NCBI GenBank assembly: GCA_039026975.1
Contig: JBCCLI010000040.1
Coordinates: 1 to 26,146 of the forward strand
Length of the DNA: 26,146 bases
DNA from: JBCBKZ01 sp039026975
Lineage (GTDB): Bacteria > Bacteroidota > Bacteroidia > J057
Reading direction: 5' to 3'
How positions within the stretch are numbered: position 1 is the stretch's first letter; the number at the start of each line of letters is the position of its first letter. Below are positions 1 to 7,135 of this stretch, piece after piece. The notes under the pieces are model-generated. The model was not told the DNA's origin, did no database searches, and saw nothing but the letters and a program-made list of their open reading frames with translations. The position numbers and the translations under genes were made by a program.

Positions 1-777
1 AGTAATACCCAGGTCAATGGCCTGCTCGGCAGTGAGGGTGCCTACGTCTTTATTTCTGTTGAGCCAAATGCCATTATTAGCTAATAGTTTTCTCCATCCC
101 TCTGCTTCTTTCTTGAAGTTGTCATTCCATCTCTGGATGATTTCTATTACTTCATCTTCCAGGTCATATTGGATTCCGCCTATTCTACAGTGGCTAACAG
201 TAAATCTCACCCCAGCCATTTTATCAAAAATATCGTACAATATTTCTCTCTCACGGAAGGTCCACATGAACATAGAGATGGCACCTGCATCCATGACCAT
301 AGTGCCTAACCACAATAAATGGGAAGAAATCCTTGCTAACTCACAGGCAAGGGTTCTAATATATTGTGCTCTTGGGGGGACTTCTATCCCTACCAGCTTT
401 TCTACTGCCAGACAATATCCCACATTATTGGAATAGGGGGAGATGTAGTCCATCCTATCTGTGTAGGGCATAAATTCCTGGAAGGTTTTATTCTCAGCTA
501 TTTTTTCTATTCCCCTGTGAAGGTATCCCACGTCCACCACAGATTTTGTAATTCTCTCTCCATCTACCTGTAAAACAGCCCTAAGTACACCATGAGTAGC
601 AGGATGCTGAGGGCCCAGGTTGATCACCATTTCAGTCCCTAAAGGATCATCCTCTACTTCTACAGAGGTATGCTTATCCTCCAGGCGCTTGTAGACTGCC
701 TGCTGATGTTTTGGAAAAAAGGCAGAGTGGGTTTTTTGTAGAATACTTTCCTTAGTAGGGAATATTTCGTTGCTCAT
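1..777 (-). CDS. nuoD: NADH-quinone oxidoreductase subunit D (49 kDa), N-terminal 259 residues, cut by window edge
   Basis: This is the peripheral-arm subunit of respiratory complex I that, with NuoB, forms the quinone-reducing site. Translating the minus strand from the ATG at 777-775 gives 259 uninterrupted codons to base 1, so the gene is partial at its 3' end. The hallmark GPQHPATHG lies at residues 55-63, followed by family blocks such as VGYLHRGIEK, ERMD-like DRMDYISPYSNN and a RTLACELARISSHLLWLG-like helix. A 50-residue N-terminal lead precedes the conserved core. It is a stand-alone NuoD, not a NuoCD fusion, because no NuoC domain precedes it. The gene upstream in the same direction is a GmhB-like phosphatase, not nuoC, with a 76-base gap that could hold a promoter. 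Identification is by recalled family motifs and is firm. Confidence 0.95.
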   Translation of the reverse strand, partial: MSNEIFPTKESILQKTHSAFFPKHQQAVYKRLEDKHTSVEVEDDPLGTEMVINLGPQHPATHGVLRAVLQVDGERITKSVVDVGYLHRGIEKIAENKTFQEFMPYTDRMDYISPYSNNVGYCLAVEKLVGIEVPPRAQYIRTLACELARISSHLLWLGTMVMDAGAISMFMWTFREREILYDIFDKMAGVRFTVSHCRIGGIQYDLEDEVIEIIQRWNDNFKKEAEGWRKLLANNGIWLNRNKDVGTLTAEQAIDLGIT

Positions 778-853
778 CTAGCTACTTTTTAACCTAACCA
801 GAAAACGGATCACTTGTTAGCAAAATACATCTCAATTTGCAATTAGAAAAAGT

Positions 854-1387
854 TTATAACAAGGGAATAGCAGCTAATAGGGAGTTGCCTGAAAAGGAAG
901 CCTTTTCATAAGGGGTTTCTGATAGATAAATAGTTCTACAACCTGCTCCTCTTCCAGCATCTACATCCGTTATTTTATCTCCTATCATCCATGAGTCTGT
1001 GAGGCTTATGCCGTGTTTAGCTGCTGCTTTTTCTATCATAAGGGAGGAAGGCTTTCTACATAGGCAGCTTGACCCGTAAGCAGGATGATGTGGGCAGAAA
1101 AAGATATCTAATATGTCAATCTCATGTGGTTTTAGGTGGAGAGTAAGATGAGTATGGAAACGGTACACATCACTTACAGTATACATTTCTCTGGCTACGC
1201 CACTTTGGTTTGTGATGATGATAAATACATAATGTTCCCGCATCTGTTGTAGAAAGGGGATGGTTTCTGCTCTAAACACTAGCTCAGAGGGTTTCCATAC
1301 ATACCCAGTATCTACATTGATAATGCCATCTCTATCAAGGAAAAGCGCTTTCTTTGGAGAAGGAGGTATGAAATTTATTGATGGCAT
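854..1387 (-). CDS. HAD-superfamily D,D-heptose 1,7-bisphosphate phosphatase-like protein (GmhB / HisB-N type)
   Basis: A 177-residue HAD phosphatase of the histidinol-phosphatase/GmhB subfamily. Motif I is FLDRDGIIN with D18 as nucleophile and D20 as acid/base. Motif II is the T59 of ITNQSG. A zinc-binding loop is visible as C98-x-H100 and C108-x-C110, followed by the R111-K112-P113 substrate/motif III segment. Motif IV is GDKITDVDAG (D137, D141). GmhB removes the C7 phosphate from heptose bisphosphate in LPS/S-layer heptose synthesis, but the same fold acts on histidinol phosphate. No gmhA, hldE or his genes are in the window, so the substrate is not settled. The start ATG at 1387 places motif I close to the N-terminus, as usual. 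It precedes nuoD in the same direction with a 76-base gap. Confidence 0.85.
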   Translation of the reverse strand: MPSINFIPPSPKKALFLDRDGIINVDTGYVWKPSELVFRAETIPFLQQMREHYVFIIITNQSGVAREMYTVSDVYRFHTHLTLHLKPHEIDILDIFFCPHHPAYGSSCLCRKPSSLMIEKAAAKHGISLTDSWMIGDKITDVDAGRGAGCRTIYLSETPYEKASFSGNSLLAAIPLL

Positions 1388-1565
1388 AGGCCCTAATGAT
1401 GTATGTAAGTGTGAAGATTATTTCCGATTTACGTAATTCGAAATTATGCTGAGAAAAATAAAAATATGTGTAATTTCACCTTCAACAAATTATAGCGTTT
1501 CGTTCAGCAAAGAATTCGTCCCGAAGCCAAGGTAGGTTCCAGATTCGTAAGAAGATCTTTATATA

Positions 1566-2087
1566 ATGATCACAAGAAGGCAGATTCGTTCAAAAGTAAT
1601 GCAGGCCGTCTATGCGTGCATTACCTCAGGGCAAAAACCGGAAGAGGTGTATGAAATCATCCTAAAAGAAATGGAAGATGAAGTAGTAAGCCTTGAACAA
1701 AAGAAAAAACTTTCCGGGGATGGCAAACTCCTGAAGTCCTTATACTATGACTCCATGAAAAATGCTGAGCAGTATGATGAGTTAATCAAGAGTAAAGCGG
1801 AAAATTGGGAATTAGAAAGAATAGCCAGGATTGACAGAATTTTGATGCACATGGCTATTTGCGAGATGCTAAACTTCGAAGAAATCCCCATAAAAGTCAC
1901 CATTAATGAATACCTGGAATTAGCTAAGACCTACAGTACCCCTAAGAGTAGTAAGTTTATTAATGGCATTCTTGACAGCCTCTATAATGATTTTCGCAGA
2001 AGTGGAAAAATCATCAAAAGGGGGAGAGGACTCATTGATCATTCTGGAAATGATCCCAAATCATCACCTGATAATCATTCATCCTGA
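1566..2087 (+). CDS. nusB: Transcription antitermination factor NusB
   Basis: NusB binds boxA RNA with NusE (ribosomal protein S10) in the rRNA antitermination complex. The N-terminus (RRQIRSKVMQAVYA) and the C-terminal signature are both present: NWELERIARIDRILMHMAI, then EIPIKVTINEYLELAKTYS and KFINGILD. The protein is 173 residues with a charged, poorly conserved tail (GNDPKSSPDNHSS). As I recall, many Bacteroidota NusB proteins are about 300 residues or more because of a long insertion between the two helical halves. This one has only a short linker and is near the length seen in other phyla. Its stop codon overlaps the next gene's ATG by one base (TGATG), so the two are translationally coupled. 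It leads the plus-strand housekeeping block. Confidence 0.93.
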   Translation: MITRRQIRSKVMQAVYACITSGQKPEEVYEIILKEMEDEVVSLEQKKKLSGDGKLLKSLYYDSMKNAEQYDELIKSKAENWELERIARIDRILMHMAICEMLNFEEIPIKVTINEYLELAKTYSTPKSSKFINGILDSLYNDFRRSGKIIKRGRGLIDHSGNDPKSSPDNHSS

Positions 2088-3088
2088 TGGCGGTAGTTAC
2101 CCTTATTCCGGGAGACGGTATAGGTCCCGAGATTACTGAAGCAGTTTTACATATACTTGATGCTGCAGGAGCAGAGATAGAGTTTGAGGAGCAGCAAGCA
2201 GGCCTGACAGCCTTAAGAGAAAGTGGAGACCTGATTCCCCCCTTGCTAGTAGAATCAATCAAAAAAAATAGGATCGCGCTAAAAGGCCCCCTGACTACAC
2301 CAGTAGGAGAGGGATTCAGAAGCATTAATGTAACCCTCCGCCAGATGTTTGACCTATACCAAAACGTCAGACCCTGTAAATCTATCCCTGGCCTCAATAG
2401 TAAATTTTCTGATGTGGATCTTGTCCTATTCCGTGAGAATACAGAAGGTTTATATTCAGGATTTGAAATCTATGATGAGAAGAATCAAATAGCAGATGCT
2501 ATCGCCAGGATTACAAGAGAAGGCTCAGAAAGGATTATAAGAGCAGCATTTGAATATGCGAGAACGCAAAAAAGAAAAAAAGTAACCATCATACACAAGG
2601 CCAATATCATGAAGCGGTCAAGTGGACTGTTTCTGAAAGTGGGGATGGAAGTAGCTGAAGGATTCCCTGATATTAAGGTGGAAGAGCGTATCATAGATAA
2701 TATGAGCATGCAGTTAGTCATGTATCCTGAGCGGTATGATGTGATGGTGACCACTAACCTGTTTGGAGATATTCTTTCTGACTTGGCCGCTGGGTTAATA
2801 GGAGGCTTAGGATTAGTTCCAGGGGCTAACCTGGGAAAAGATATAGCTATTTTTGAGGCGGTACATGGAAGTGCGCCAGATATAGCAGGCCAAAACAAAG
2901 CTAACCCTTCAGCGTTTTTACAATCAGCTATCATGATGTTGAGGTATCTGAATCAGCAGGAAACAGCAGATAGGATAGAAAAAGCCTTATTCACCATATT
3001 GGCAGATCAGGAAAAAAGAACAGCAGATCTTGGGGGAAAATCAAACACTCAAGAGTTTAGTTCGTATGTAATAGATGCATTAGAATAA
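2087..3088 (+). CDS. Isocitrate dehydrogenase, NAD-type (isocitrate/isopropylmalate dehydrogenase family)
   Basis: Oxidatively decarboxylates isocitrate to 2-oxoglutarate in the TCA cycle. The 333-residue protein has the short, IPMDH-like subunit architecture. The substrate motif SxNxxLR is at S79-N81-R85, with R95, and R116 within RENTEGLYSG (residues 116-125, the isocitrate rather than isopropylmalate version). K171 and N173 lie in IIHKANIMK, and metal-binding Asp residues in the IDNM and LFGDILSDLAAG blocks (D204, D228, D232). The cofactor loop reads HGSAPDIAGQNKANP. Asp265-Ile266 replace the Lys-Tyr pair of NADP enzymes, which predicts NAD use. The ATG overlaps the nusB stop by one base. 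Homoisocitrate or tartrate dehydrogenases are relatives, but the RENTEG block and SxNxxLR favour isocitrate. Confidence 0.88.
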   Translation: MAVVTLIPGDGIGPEITEAVLHILDAAGAEIEFEEQQAGLTALRESGDLIPPLLVESIKKNRIALKGPLTTPVGEGFRSINVTLRQMFDLYQNVRPCKSIPGLNSKFSDVDLVLFRENTEGLYSGFEIYDEKNQIADAIARITREGSERIIRAAFEYARTQKRKKVTIIHKANIMKRSSGLFLKVGMEVAEGFPDIKVEERIIDNMSMQLVMYPERYDVMVTTNLFGDILSDLAAGLIGGLGLVPGANLGKDIAIFEAVHGSAPDIAGQNKANPSAFLQSAIMMLRYLNQQETADRIEKALFTILADQEKRTADLGGKSNTQEFSSYVIDALE

Positions 3089-3170
3089 TTAACATACTCG
3101 TATTTTTATTGTTAATTTGTATTGTAAGTCCTCTAAATGATAACATTAATTGTTGAAGAATAATCTCATT

Positions 3171-3692
3171 ATGAAAAAGCTCATTTCCTTCTCCCTTGTA
3201 GCTCTTGCCCTGGTGGCATTTGTGGCGTGTGAACAAGCGGCTACAGAAGCATCTGCCGCTGTAGATAGCCAGGATGCGGGAGTTCCAGCTACTCCAACGG
3301 TACAAACATCAGCTGATAATACGCCTAAGTATAATCGTCCTGAGTATCAGGTGAAAGCAGAAGCACTAGCCAGAACCAATGTGGAGTTCGTATCAGAAGA
3401 ATATAACTTTGGTCAGGTAACTGCAGGAGATAAAGTTCCTCACAAGTTTAAGTTCACTAACACAGGCAGTAGTGATCTGGTAATCACGAACGTGAAGCCT
3501 TCCTGCGGATGTACTACTCCTAGCTACAGTTCTGAACCCATTGCTGCTGGGGAGTCTGGGTACATAGATGTCGTATTTAATTCTGCCGGGAAAGCAGGTG
3601 TACAGAATAAGACCATCACTGTCACAGGAAATTTTGAAGGTGGGATCACAAAAGTGCTTCGTCTTACAGGAGAAATTCTTAAGAAAGAATAG
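3171..3692 (+). CDS. DUF1573 domain lipoprotein
   Basis: A 173-residue predicted lipoprotein. The signal peptide MKKLISFSLVALALVAFVAC has its lipobox Cys at residue 20. A Ser/Thr/Ala-rich linker follows to about residue 65, then one DUF1573 domain at about 72-170. That domain contains the typical YNFGQVTAGDKV strand, the FTNTGSSDLVI block and the CGCTTP motif (residues 112-117), an Ig/ASPM-like fold. I chose the ATG at 3171 because it starts directly at a canonical signal peptide; an in-frame TTG at 3150 would add seven unlikely residues. DUF1573 proteins are very common in Bacteroidota and usually sit beside yajC, as here. The molecular role is unknown. The envelope location is inferred from the signal. 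Confidence 0.85.
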   Translation: MKKLISFSLVALALVAFVACEQAATEASAAVDSQDAGVPATPTVQTSADNTPKYNRPEYQVKAEALARTNVEFVSEEYNFGQVTAGDKVPHKFKFTNTGSSDLVITNVKPSCGCTTPSYSSEPIAAGESGYIDVVFNSAGKAGVQNKTITVTGNFEGGITKVLRLTGEILKKE

Positions 3693-3711
3693 GCTTTTTT
3701 ACATAATTTGC

Positions 3712-3769
3712 AGCTACTTACTTCTTAGGCCATAGCGCTTGCCTGAAAAGTAAGTAGCTTTCTTTTTTT
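3712..3769 (+). terminator. Strong rho-independent terminator after the DUF1573 gene
   Basis: A perfect 12-bp inverted repeat, AGCTACTTACTT at 3712-3723 and AAGTAAGTAGCT at 3748-3759, is extended inward past one mismatch. The extension is TTAGGC (3725-3730) with GCCTGA (3741-3746), one G-U pair, leaving a 10-nt loop. It is followed by a T-rich run (TTCTTTTTTT). This would separate nusB-IDH-DUF1573 from yajC, so yajC-YbbR-coaE probably depends on read-through or on a promoter in the remaining 20 bases. Confidence 0.85.
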
Positions 3770-3791
3770 ATAACCTAAAGAAACTACCCCT

Positions 3792-4121
3792 ATGTTTTCA
3801 ACCATTACTTTACTACAAGAGAGTGCCGGAGATGCTGCCAGCGCAGGATATATCCAAATGTTATTCTTTATTGGCATTCTCGCCATATTTTACCTGTTTT
3901 TAATCAGGCCTCAGCAAAAGAAAGCCAAACAAGAAAAAGCTTTCAGAGAAGCCCTGAAAAAAGGAGATAAGGTGGTGACCATAGGCGGTATGTATGGAAA
4001 AATTGTAGGAATGAATGAAGAGACAGCTACTATTCTGGTAGATGAAAATGTGAGAATTAAGTTTGATAAAACTGCTTTACGTGCACCCGCAGAGGCTGAA
4101 GCAGCCCCTGCTAAAAAATAA
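3792..4121 (+). CDS. yajC: Preprotein translocase accessory subunit YajC
   Basis: YajC associates with SecDF next to the SecYEG translocon. The 109-residue protein has one membrane helix (about residues 19-39, ending in FYLFLIRPQQKKAK, the diagnostic YajC junction). The conserved cytoplasmic domain GDKVVTIGGMYGKIVGMNEETATILVDENVRIKFDKTAL is present in pieces in the expected order. The tail is Ala/Glu/Lys-rich. The ATG at 3792 follows a terminator closely. The next gene starts 14 bases after this stop, so yajC, the YbbR-like gene and coaE probably form one operon. Identification is certain by family resemblance. Confidence 0.95.
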   Translation: MFSTITLLQESAGDAASAGYIQMLFFIGILAIFYLFLIRPQQKKAKQEKAFREALKKGDKVVTIGGMYGKIVGMNEETATILVDENVRIKFDKTALRAPAEAEAAPAKK

Positions 4122-4135
4122 GGAAAGCATCCATT

Positions 4136-5116
4136 TTGCTTGAGTGGATAAAAAACCTAATAACATTTCCCAAAACTGGCGCCTTAATATCTAGGAGTCA
4201 GGTAGTAGCCGTCTGTTCCTCCTTTTTACTAGCCGTCATACTGTGGATTTTAGTTACCCTCAGTCAGACCTACACAGCAGAGTTTATTTTTCCTATCAAG
4301 CTAACAGAAGTCCCTACTAATATCCAAATAGAGACTATTTCCTCTCCTGAAGTAGTAGTAGATTTAGGGGGTACAGGGACAGATCTGATTTTTGAAGATA
4401 TCAGAACCCAAAAAGATAGCCTCTCCGTTCCCTATACTGATTTTGATGAGAATGGTCATATATATGCACTCAGTCTTCAGAGAGCCCTTAGGGCCATGGT
4501 CCCTTCCCAGATCAATATTCAGGAGGTAAGGCCAGGAGACTTGTTTCTTACCTACAATAAAAAAGTTACCAAGAAAGTACCTCTTGTATCTCTGGTTAAG
4601 GTTAACCTCAGGTCTGCCTTCCAACTGGAAAATAAGCCCGTCCTCATGCCGGATAGTGTAGAAATCATTGGTAATAGCCAACAGCTGGATACCATACACC
4701 ATTGGTTTACAGCAAAAGTGGAAACGCCTAGGCTAGGGGTGGAGGCATCTGAGTTAACCATCCCCATTGAGGATACCGTAAGCCGGGTGACCGTAAGCCC
4801 TAAATCAGCTACCCTATTTTTGCAGCCAAGGAGATACACTGAACAGATGATAGAAGTTCCCGTGCTGGTAGAAGGAAACCCAAAAACTTCCTACGTTACC
4901 CTCCAAACAAATACCCTGAAAGTGATCTGCCTGGTTCCCCTGGAGAACTATAAGGAACTGGAGGACGCTTCCTATGTATGGACCATTCCCTTTGATTCAC
5001 TAGATACCAGAGTTCCCTATTTGATTCCTGATATCTCCTTCCTACCTGAGTATGTAAAGGTCATACGTGTGGAACCCTTCCAGATGTCCTATGTCATCAC
5101 AAATAGACAGACCTAA
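4136..5116 (+). CDS. YbbR-like (CdaR-type) domain protein, membrane anchored
   Basis: A 326-residue protein with one N-terminal membrane helix (about residues 22-45) followed by a large extracytoplasmic region of beta-rich YbbR-like repeats. Repeat-like strands are seen as FPIKLTEVPTNIQI, KKVPLVSLVKVNL and MIEVPVLVEGNP. In Firmicutes the YbbR protein CdaR regulates the diadenylate cyclase CdaA; no CdaA homologue is seen here. The position between yajC and coaE matches the order I recall for Bacteroidota. The start is unusual: no ATG is available, and the best choice is TTG at 4136, preceded by AGGAAAG (4121-4127) at an 8-nt spacing. Function in this organism is unknown. Confidence 0.8.
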   Translation: MLEWIKNLITFPKTGALISRSQVVAVCSSFLLAVILWILVTLSQTYTAEFIFPIKLTEVPTNIQIETISSPEVVVDLGGTGTDLIFEDIRTQKDSLSVPYTDFDENGHIYALSLQRALRAMVPSQINIQEVRPGDLFLTYNKKVTKKVPLVSLVKVNLRSAFQLENKPVLMPDSVEIIGNSQQLDTIHHWFTAKVETPRLGVEASELTIPIEDTVSRVTVSPKSATLFLQPRRYTEQMIEVPVLVEGNPKTSYVTLQTNTLKVICLVPLENYKELEDASYVWTIPFDSLDTRVPYLIPDISFLPEYVKVIRVEPFQMSYVITNRQT

Positions 5117-5120
5117 GCAT

Positions 5121-5759
5121 ATGCAGATGATAGTAGGTATAACAGGAGGGATAGGGAGTGGGAAGTCCACTGTAGCCAGTATATTAGAAAGCCTGGGATA
5201 TCCGGTTTACTATGCTGACAGTGCTGCTAGGCGGCTAATGAATGAAGATCCTAAGCTTAGAGCCTCTCTTATTGACCTATTTGGAGAGAAGGTATATGAT
5301 GAAAATAAGCAGCTAAATAGAGGATGGCTAGGGTCTTTTGTCTTTGGTAAGCCAGACTTACTCGCAAAGCTAAATGCAATTGTACATCCTGCTACAGGTG
5401 CTGATTTTCTGAGGTGGATCCAGCATAATAGAGAGAAGGCCCCTAATGGAATACTCTTCAAGGAAGCTGCTATCCTATATGAGTCTGGGGCATACAAAGG
5501 AACCCAGGCAGTAGTAAGTGTATATGCCCCTAAACGACTAAGGCTGGAAAGGGTATTAGCTAGGGATAACACTACCAGGGAACAGATTCTAACTAGAATG
5601 GGGAAGCAGTGGCCTGAACAGGAAAAACTTAGAAGAGCCTCCTACATCATCTATAATGATGGGCAGCACTCCCTTATTCTCCAAACCCTGGAAATGATTC
5701 AGGCGCTAAAGACTATATCTGACTCAGAAAATACTCAAGGGAAAAAAACCGCAGGATAG
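5121..5759 (+). CDS. coaE: Dephospho-CoA kinase
   Basis: Catalyses the last step of coenzyme A synthesis, ATP-dependent phosphorylation of dephospho-CoA. The Walker A loop GGIGSGKST is at residues 9-17. The CoA-domain helix VYYADSAARRLM and the DxxF...HP block (LNAIVHPATGADF) follow, then the lid-region RLERVLARDNTTREQI and the MGKQWPEQEKLRRASYII segment with the terminal IxN (YIIYND) strand. The length of 212 residues is normal. I chose the ATG at 5121, four bases after the YbbR stop, because translation then begins just before the P-loop; an in-frame ATG further upstream would overlap the previous gene by 50 bases. The 3' end overlaps the convergent GDSL-like gene by 25 bases. Confidence 0.93.
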   Translation: MQMIVGITGGIGSGKSTVASILESLGYPVYYADSAARRLMNEDPKLRASLIDLFGEKVYDENKQLNRGWLGSFVFGKPDLLAKLNAIVHPATGADFLRWIQHNREKAPNGILFKEAAILYESGAYKGTQAVVSVYAPKRLRLERVLARDNTTREQILTRMGKQWPEQEKLRRASYIIYNDGQHSLILQTLEMIQALKTISDSENTQGKKTAG

Positions 5760-7030
5760 TCTGCTAGTGAGATAAGAGGGATACTGGCAGAAAAAGTAGC
5801 ATTCATATACTCAATAAAAATATTGGCTGCAAAGGCATTTCCCCTGGGCGTAAAGTAGAGCCCATCTAGGCTGAAGACCCCCCCATTTATATATTGGTTG
5901 TTGAGTTCTATGCCGTCCTCCGTGGTTCCCCTTTCCAGTTCTGAGAAAGCAGATTGAAGGGGTACCTGATATACTCGCTGGCGTTGGAAATCTGCATTTA
6001 CTTCTGAAACCATATTAGAAATAGCGTCATTATAGGCAGATAATCTTTCTTGGAGAATATTGGCTTCCTCTTCATCCATGACCCATCTATCAGGTAGGGG
6101 AAGTTGAAAATCAAGACCCATTCTTACTCCATTTTGAAATGTACCTATCTCATTTAAAGCAGGTAATAATATGTGGTCTCTTATGGTAGCTACCCTACTC
6201 ACCTCTTCTCCAGTTTCAGAGAGGGTAGTAATATAGATGGGAAGTCCCCGGGATTGACAATCATCCTCAGGGAAGAAGGTAGCAGGAACTGAATTAAAAT
6301 ATGGAAAGGACAGGATAGGGGGAATATCTGCCACCAGGACGTTGGCGGAAGTATGCGTAAGTATGCTATCCAGTAAGGTTTTATAGGTAGTACGAAAATC
6401 CTGAGGAGAGATCCCTTCTTCTATCTCCAGGCCGTCCTGACTCACAAAATCTAAAAGCGCTTGACTCCCCAACCAGGTGATGCACAGGTCAGCATCTAGT
6501 CTCTGAACTTCCTGTAGATAACTTCTGTCAGTAGTCTGGCTTATTCTGCTAAAAAAGGGATTCTGCTCAGAAAGGCTGGTGTCATTTAATTGTGCCAATG
6601 GTAGCTGGGGAATACCCAGGTTATGGAAAGGACCTTGGGTAGAAATATTAGACTCCCATCCGGCCGCAGGAGTGGAAAAACGAAAGCTAGGAATACTGGC
6701 TTTCTCCGGACAAATGCTGGCTGACAGGGAGGATAATTCCTGGAAGCCAGTTCCATTTTCAGGAAGGACAGGTTGCCTGAAGCTAATCTCTTTCACTAGC
6801 CTAAACTGCTGGGAGAGAAGATTAGGGAAACTATTTTCCTGGCTGAATGCATATAAGCCCCAGTTAGCATAGCCCGCCACATACTCATCCCCTAGGGTGA
6901 TAAACTGGGAAAAGGTAAGAGATCCTGCCCCAGGCGTCAGCTCATCCAAATCATTTCTACAAGCGTGAAATAACAGACTAAATACGGCTAAGGATGAGAA
7001 TATGAAAACCTGGGTGTATAGTTTCCTCAT
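5735..7030 (-). CDS. SGNH/GDSL-family outer-membrane lipoprotein, catalytic residues lost (predicted pseudoenzyme)
   Basis: A 431-residue lipoprotein (lipobox Cys24 in LLFHAC) that matches the Bacteroidota GDSL-lipase-like family along its length. Block I, normally GNSLTAGY or GDSL, reads G47-D-E-Y-VAGYANWGLY, with the nucleophilic Ser replaced by Glu49. Block II NLGIP (138-142) keeps its Gly. Block III, normally IGNNDVL, reads LGSQALL (187-193) without the oxyanion Asn. Block V, normally SLDGVHPTPRG, reads SLDGLYFTPRG, keeping Asp389 but with Tyr392 in place of His. The frame is intact and the fold blocks are in order, so this is not a decayed gene. It follows a FadL-type gene 105 bases downstream in the same direction. 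Likely a binding or structural role at the cell surface. Confidence 0.8.
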   Translation of the reverse strand: MRKLYTQVFIFSSLAVFSLLFHACRNDLDELTPGAGSLTFSQFITLGDEYVAGYANWGLYAFSQENSFPNLLSQQFRLVKEISFRQPVLPENGTGFQELSSLSASICPEKASIPSFRFSTPAAGWESNISTQGPFHNLGIPQLPLAQLNDTSLSEQNPFFSRISQTTDRSYLQEVQRLDADLCITWLGSQALLDFVSQDGLEIEEGISPQDFRTTYKTLLDSILTHTSANVLVADIPPILSFPYFNSVPATFFPEDDCQSRGLPIYITTLSETGEEVSRVATIRDHILLPALNEIGTFQNGVRMGLDFQLPLPDRWVMDEEEANILQERLSAYNDAISNMVSEVNADFQRQRVYQVPLQSAFSELERGTTEDGIELNNQYINGGVFSLDGLYFTPRGNAFAANIFIEYMNATFSASIPLISLADYPAVFFP

Positions 7031-7135
7031 GTATCTTTCTATCAGTATACGTACCCTAATAATCGTGTGAGTTACAAAAGGGTTTACTGGACTAGCAGAA
7101 AATGTAAGTATTACTCCTCAAACGTACGCTAAAGC

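Noticed and set aside
1388..1565. Search for promoter, riboswitch or small ORF between gmhB-like and nusB
   Set aside because: No consensus promoter, strong hairpin or credible ORF was found in the 178 bases.
5735..5759. Tail-to-tail overlap of coaE and the GDSL-like gene (25 bases)
   Set aside because: Both frames are well supported by their families, and short convergent overlaps are common in compact genomes; no sign of a frameshift or wrong stop.
6579..6872. Open frame of 97 codons antisense to the GDSL-like gene
   Set aside because: The opposite strand encodes a clear family member throughout this stretch; this is a shadow frame.
7119..7126. TACGTTTG on the minus strand as a promoter of the GDSL-like gene
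   Set aside because: It matches TAnnTTTG, but no -33 box is at a proper distance and such 8-mers occur by chance about every 4 kb per strand, so it is not listed as a feature.
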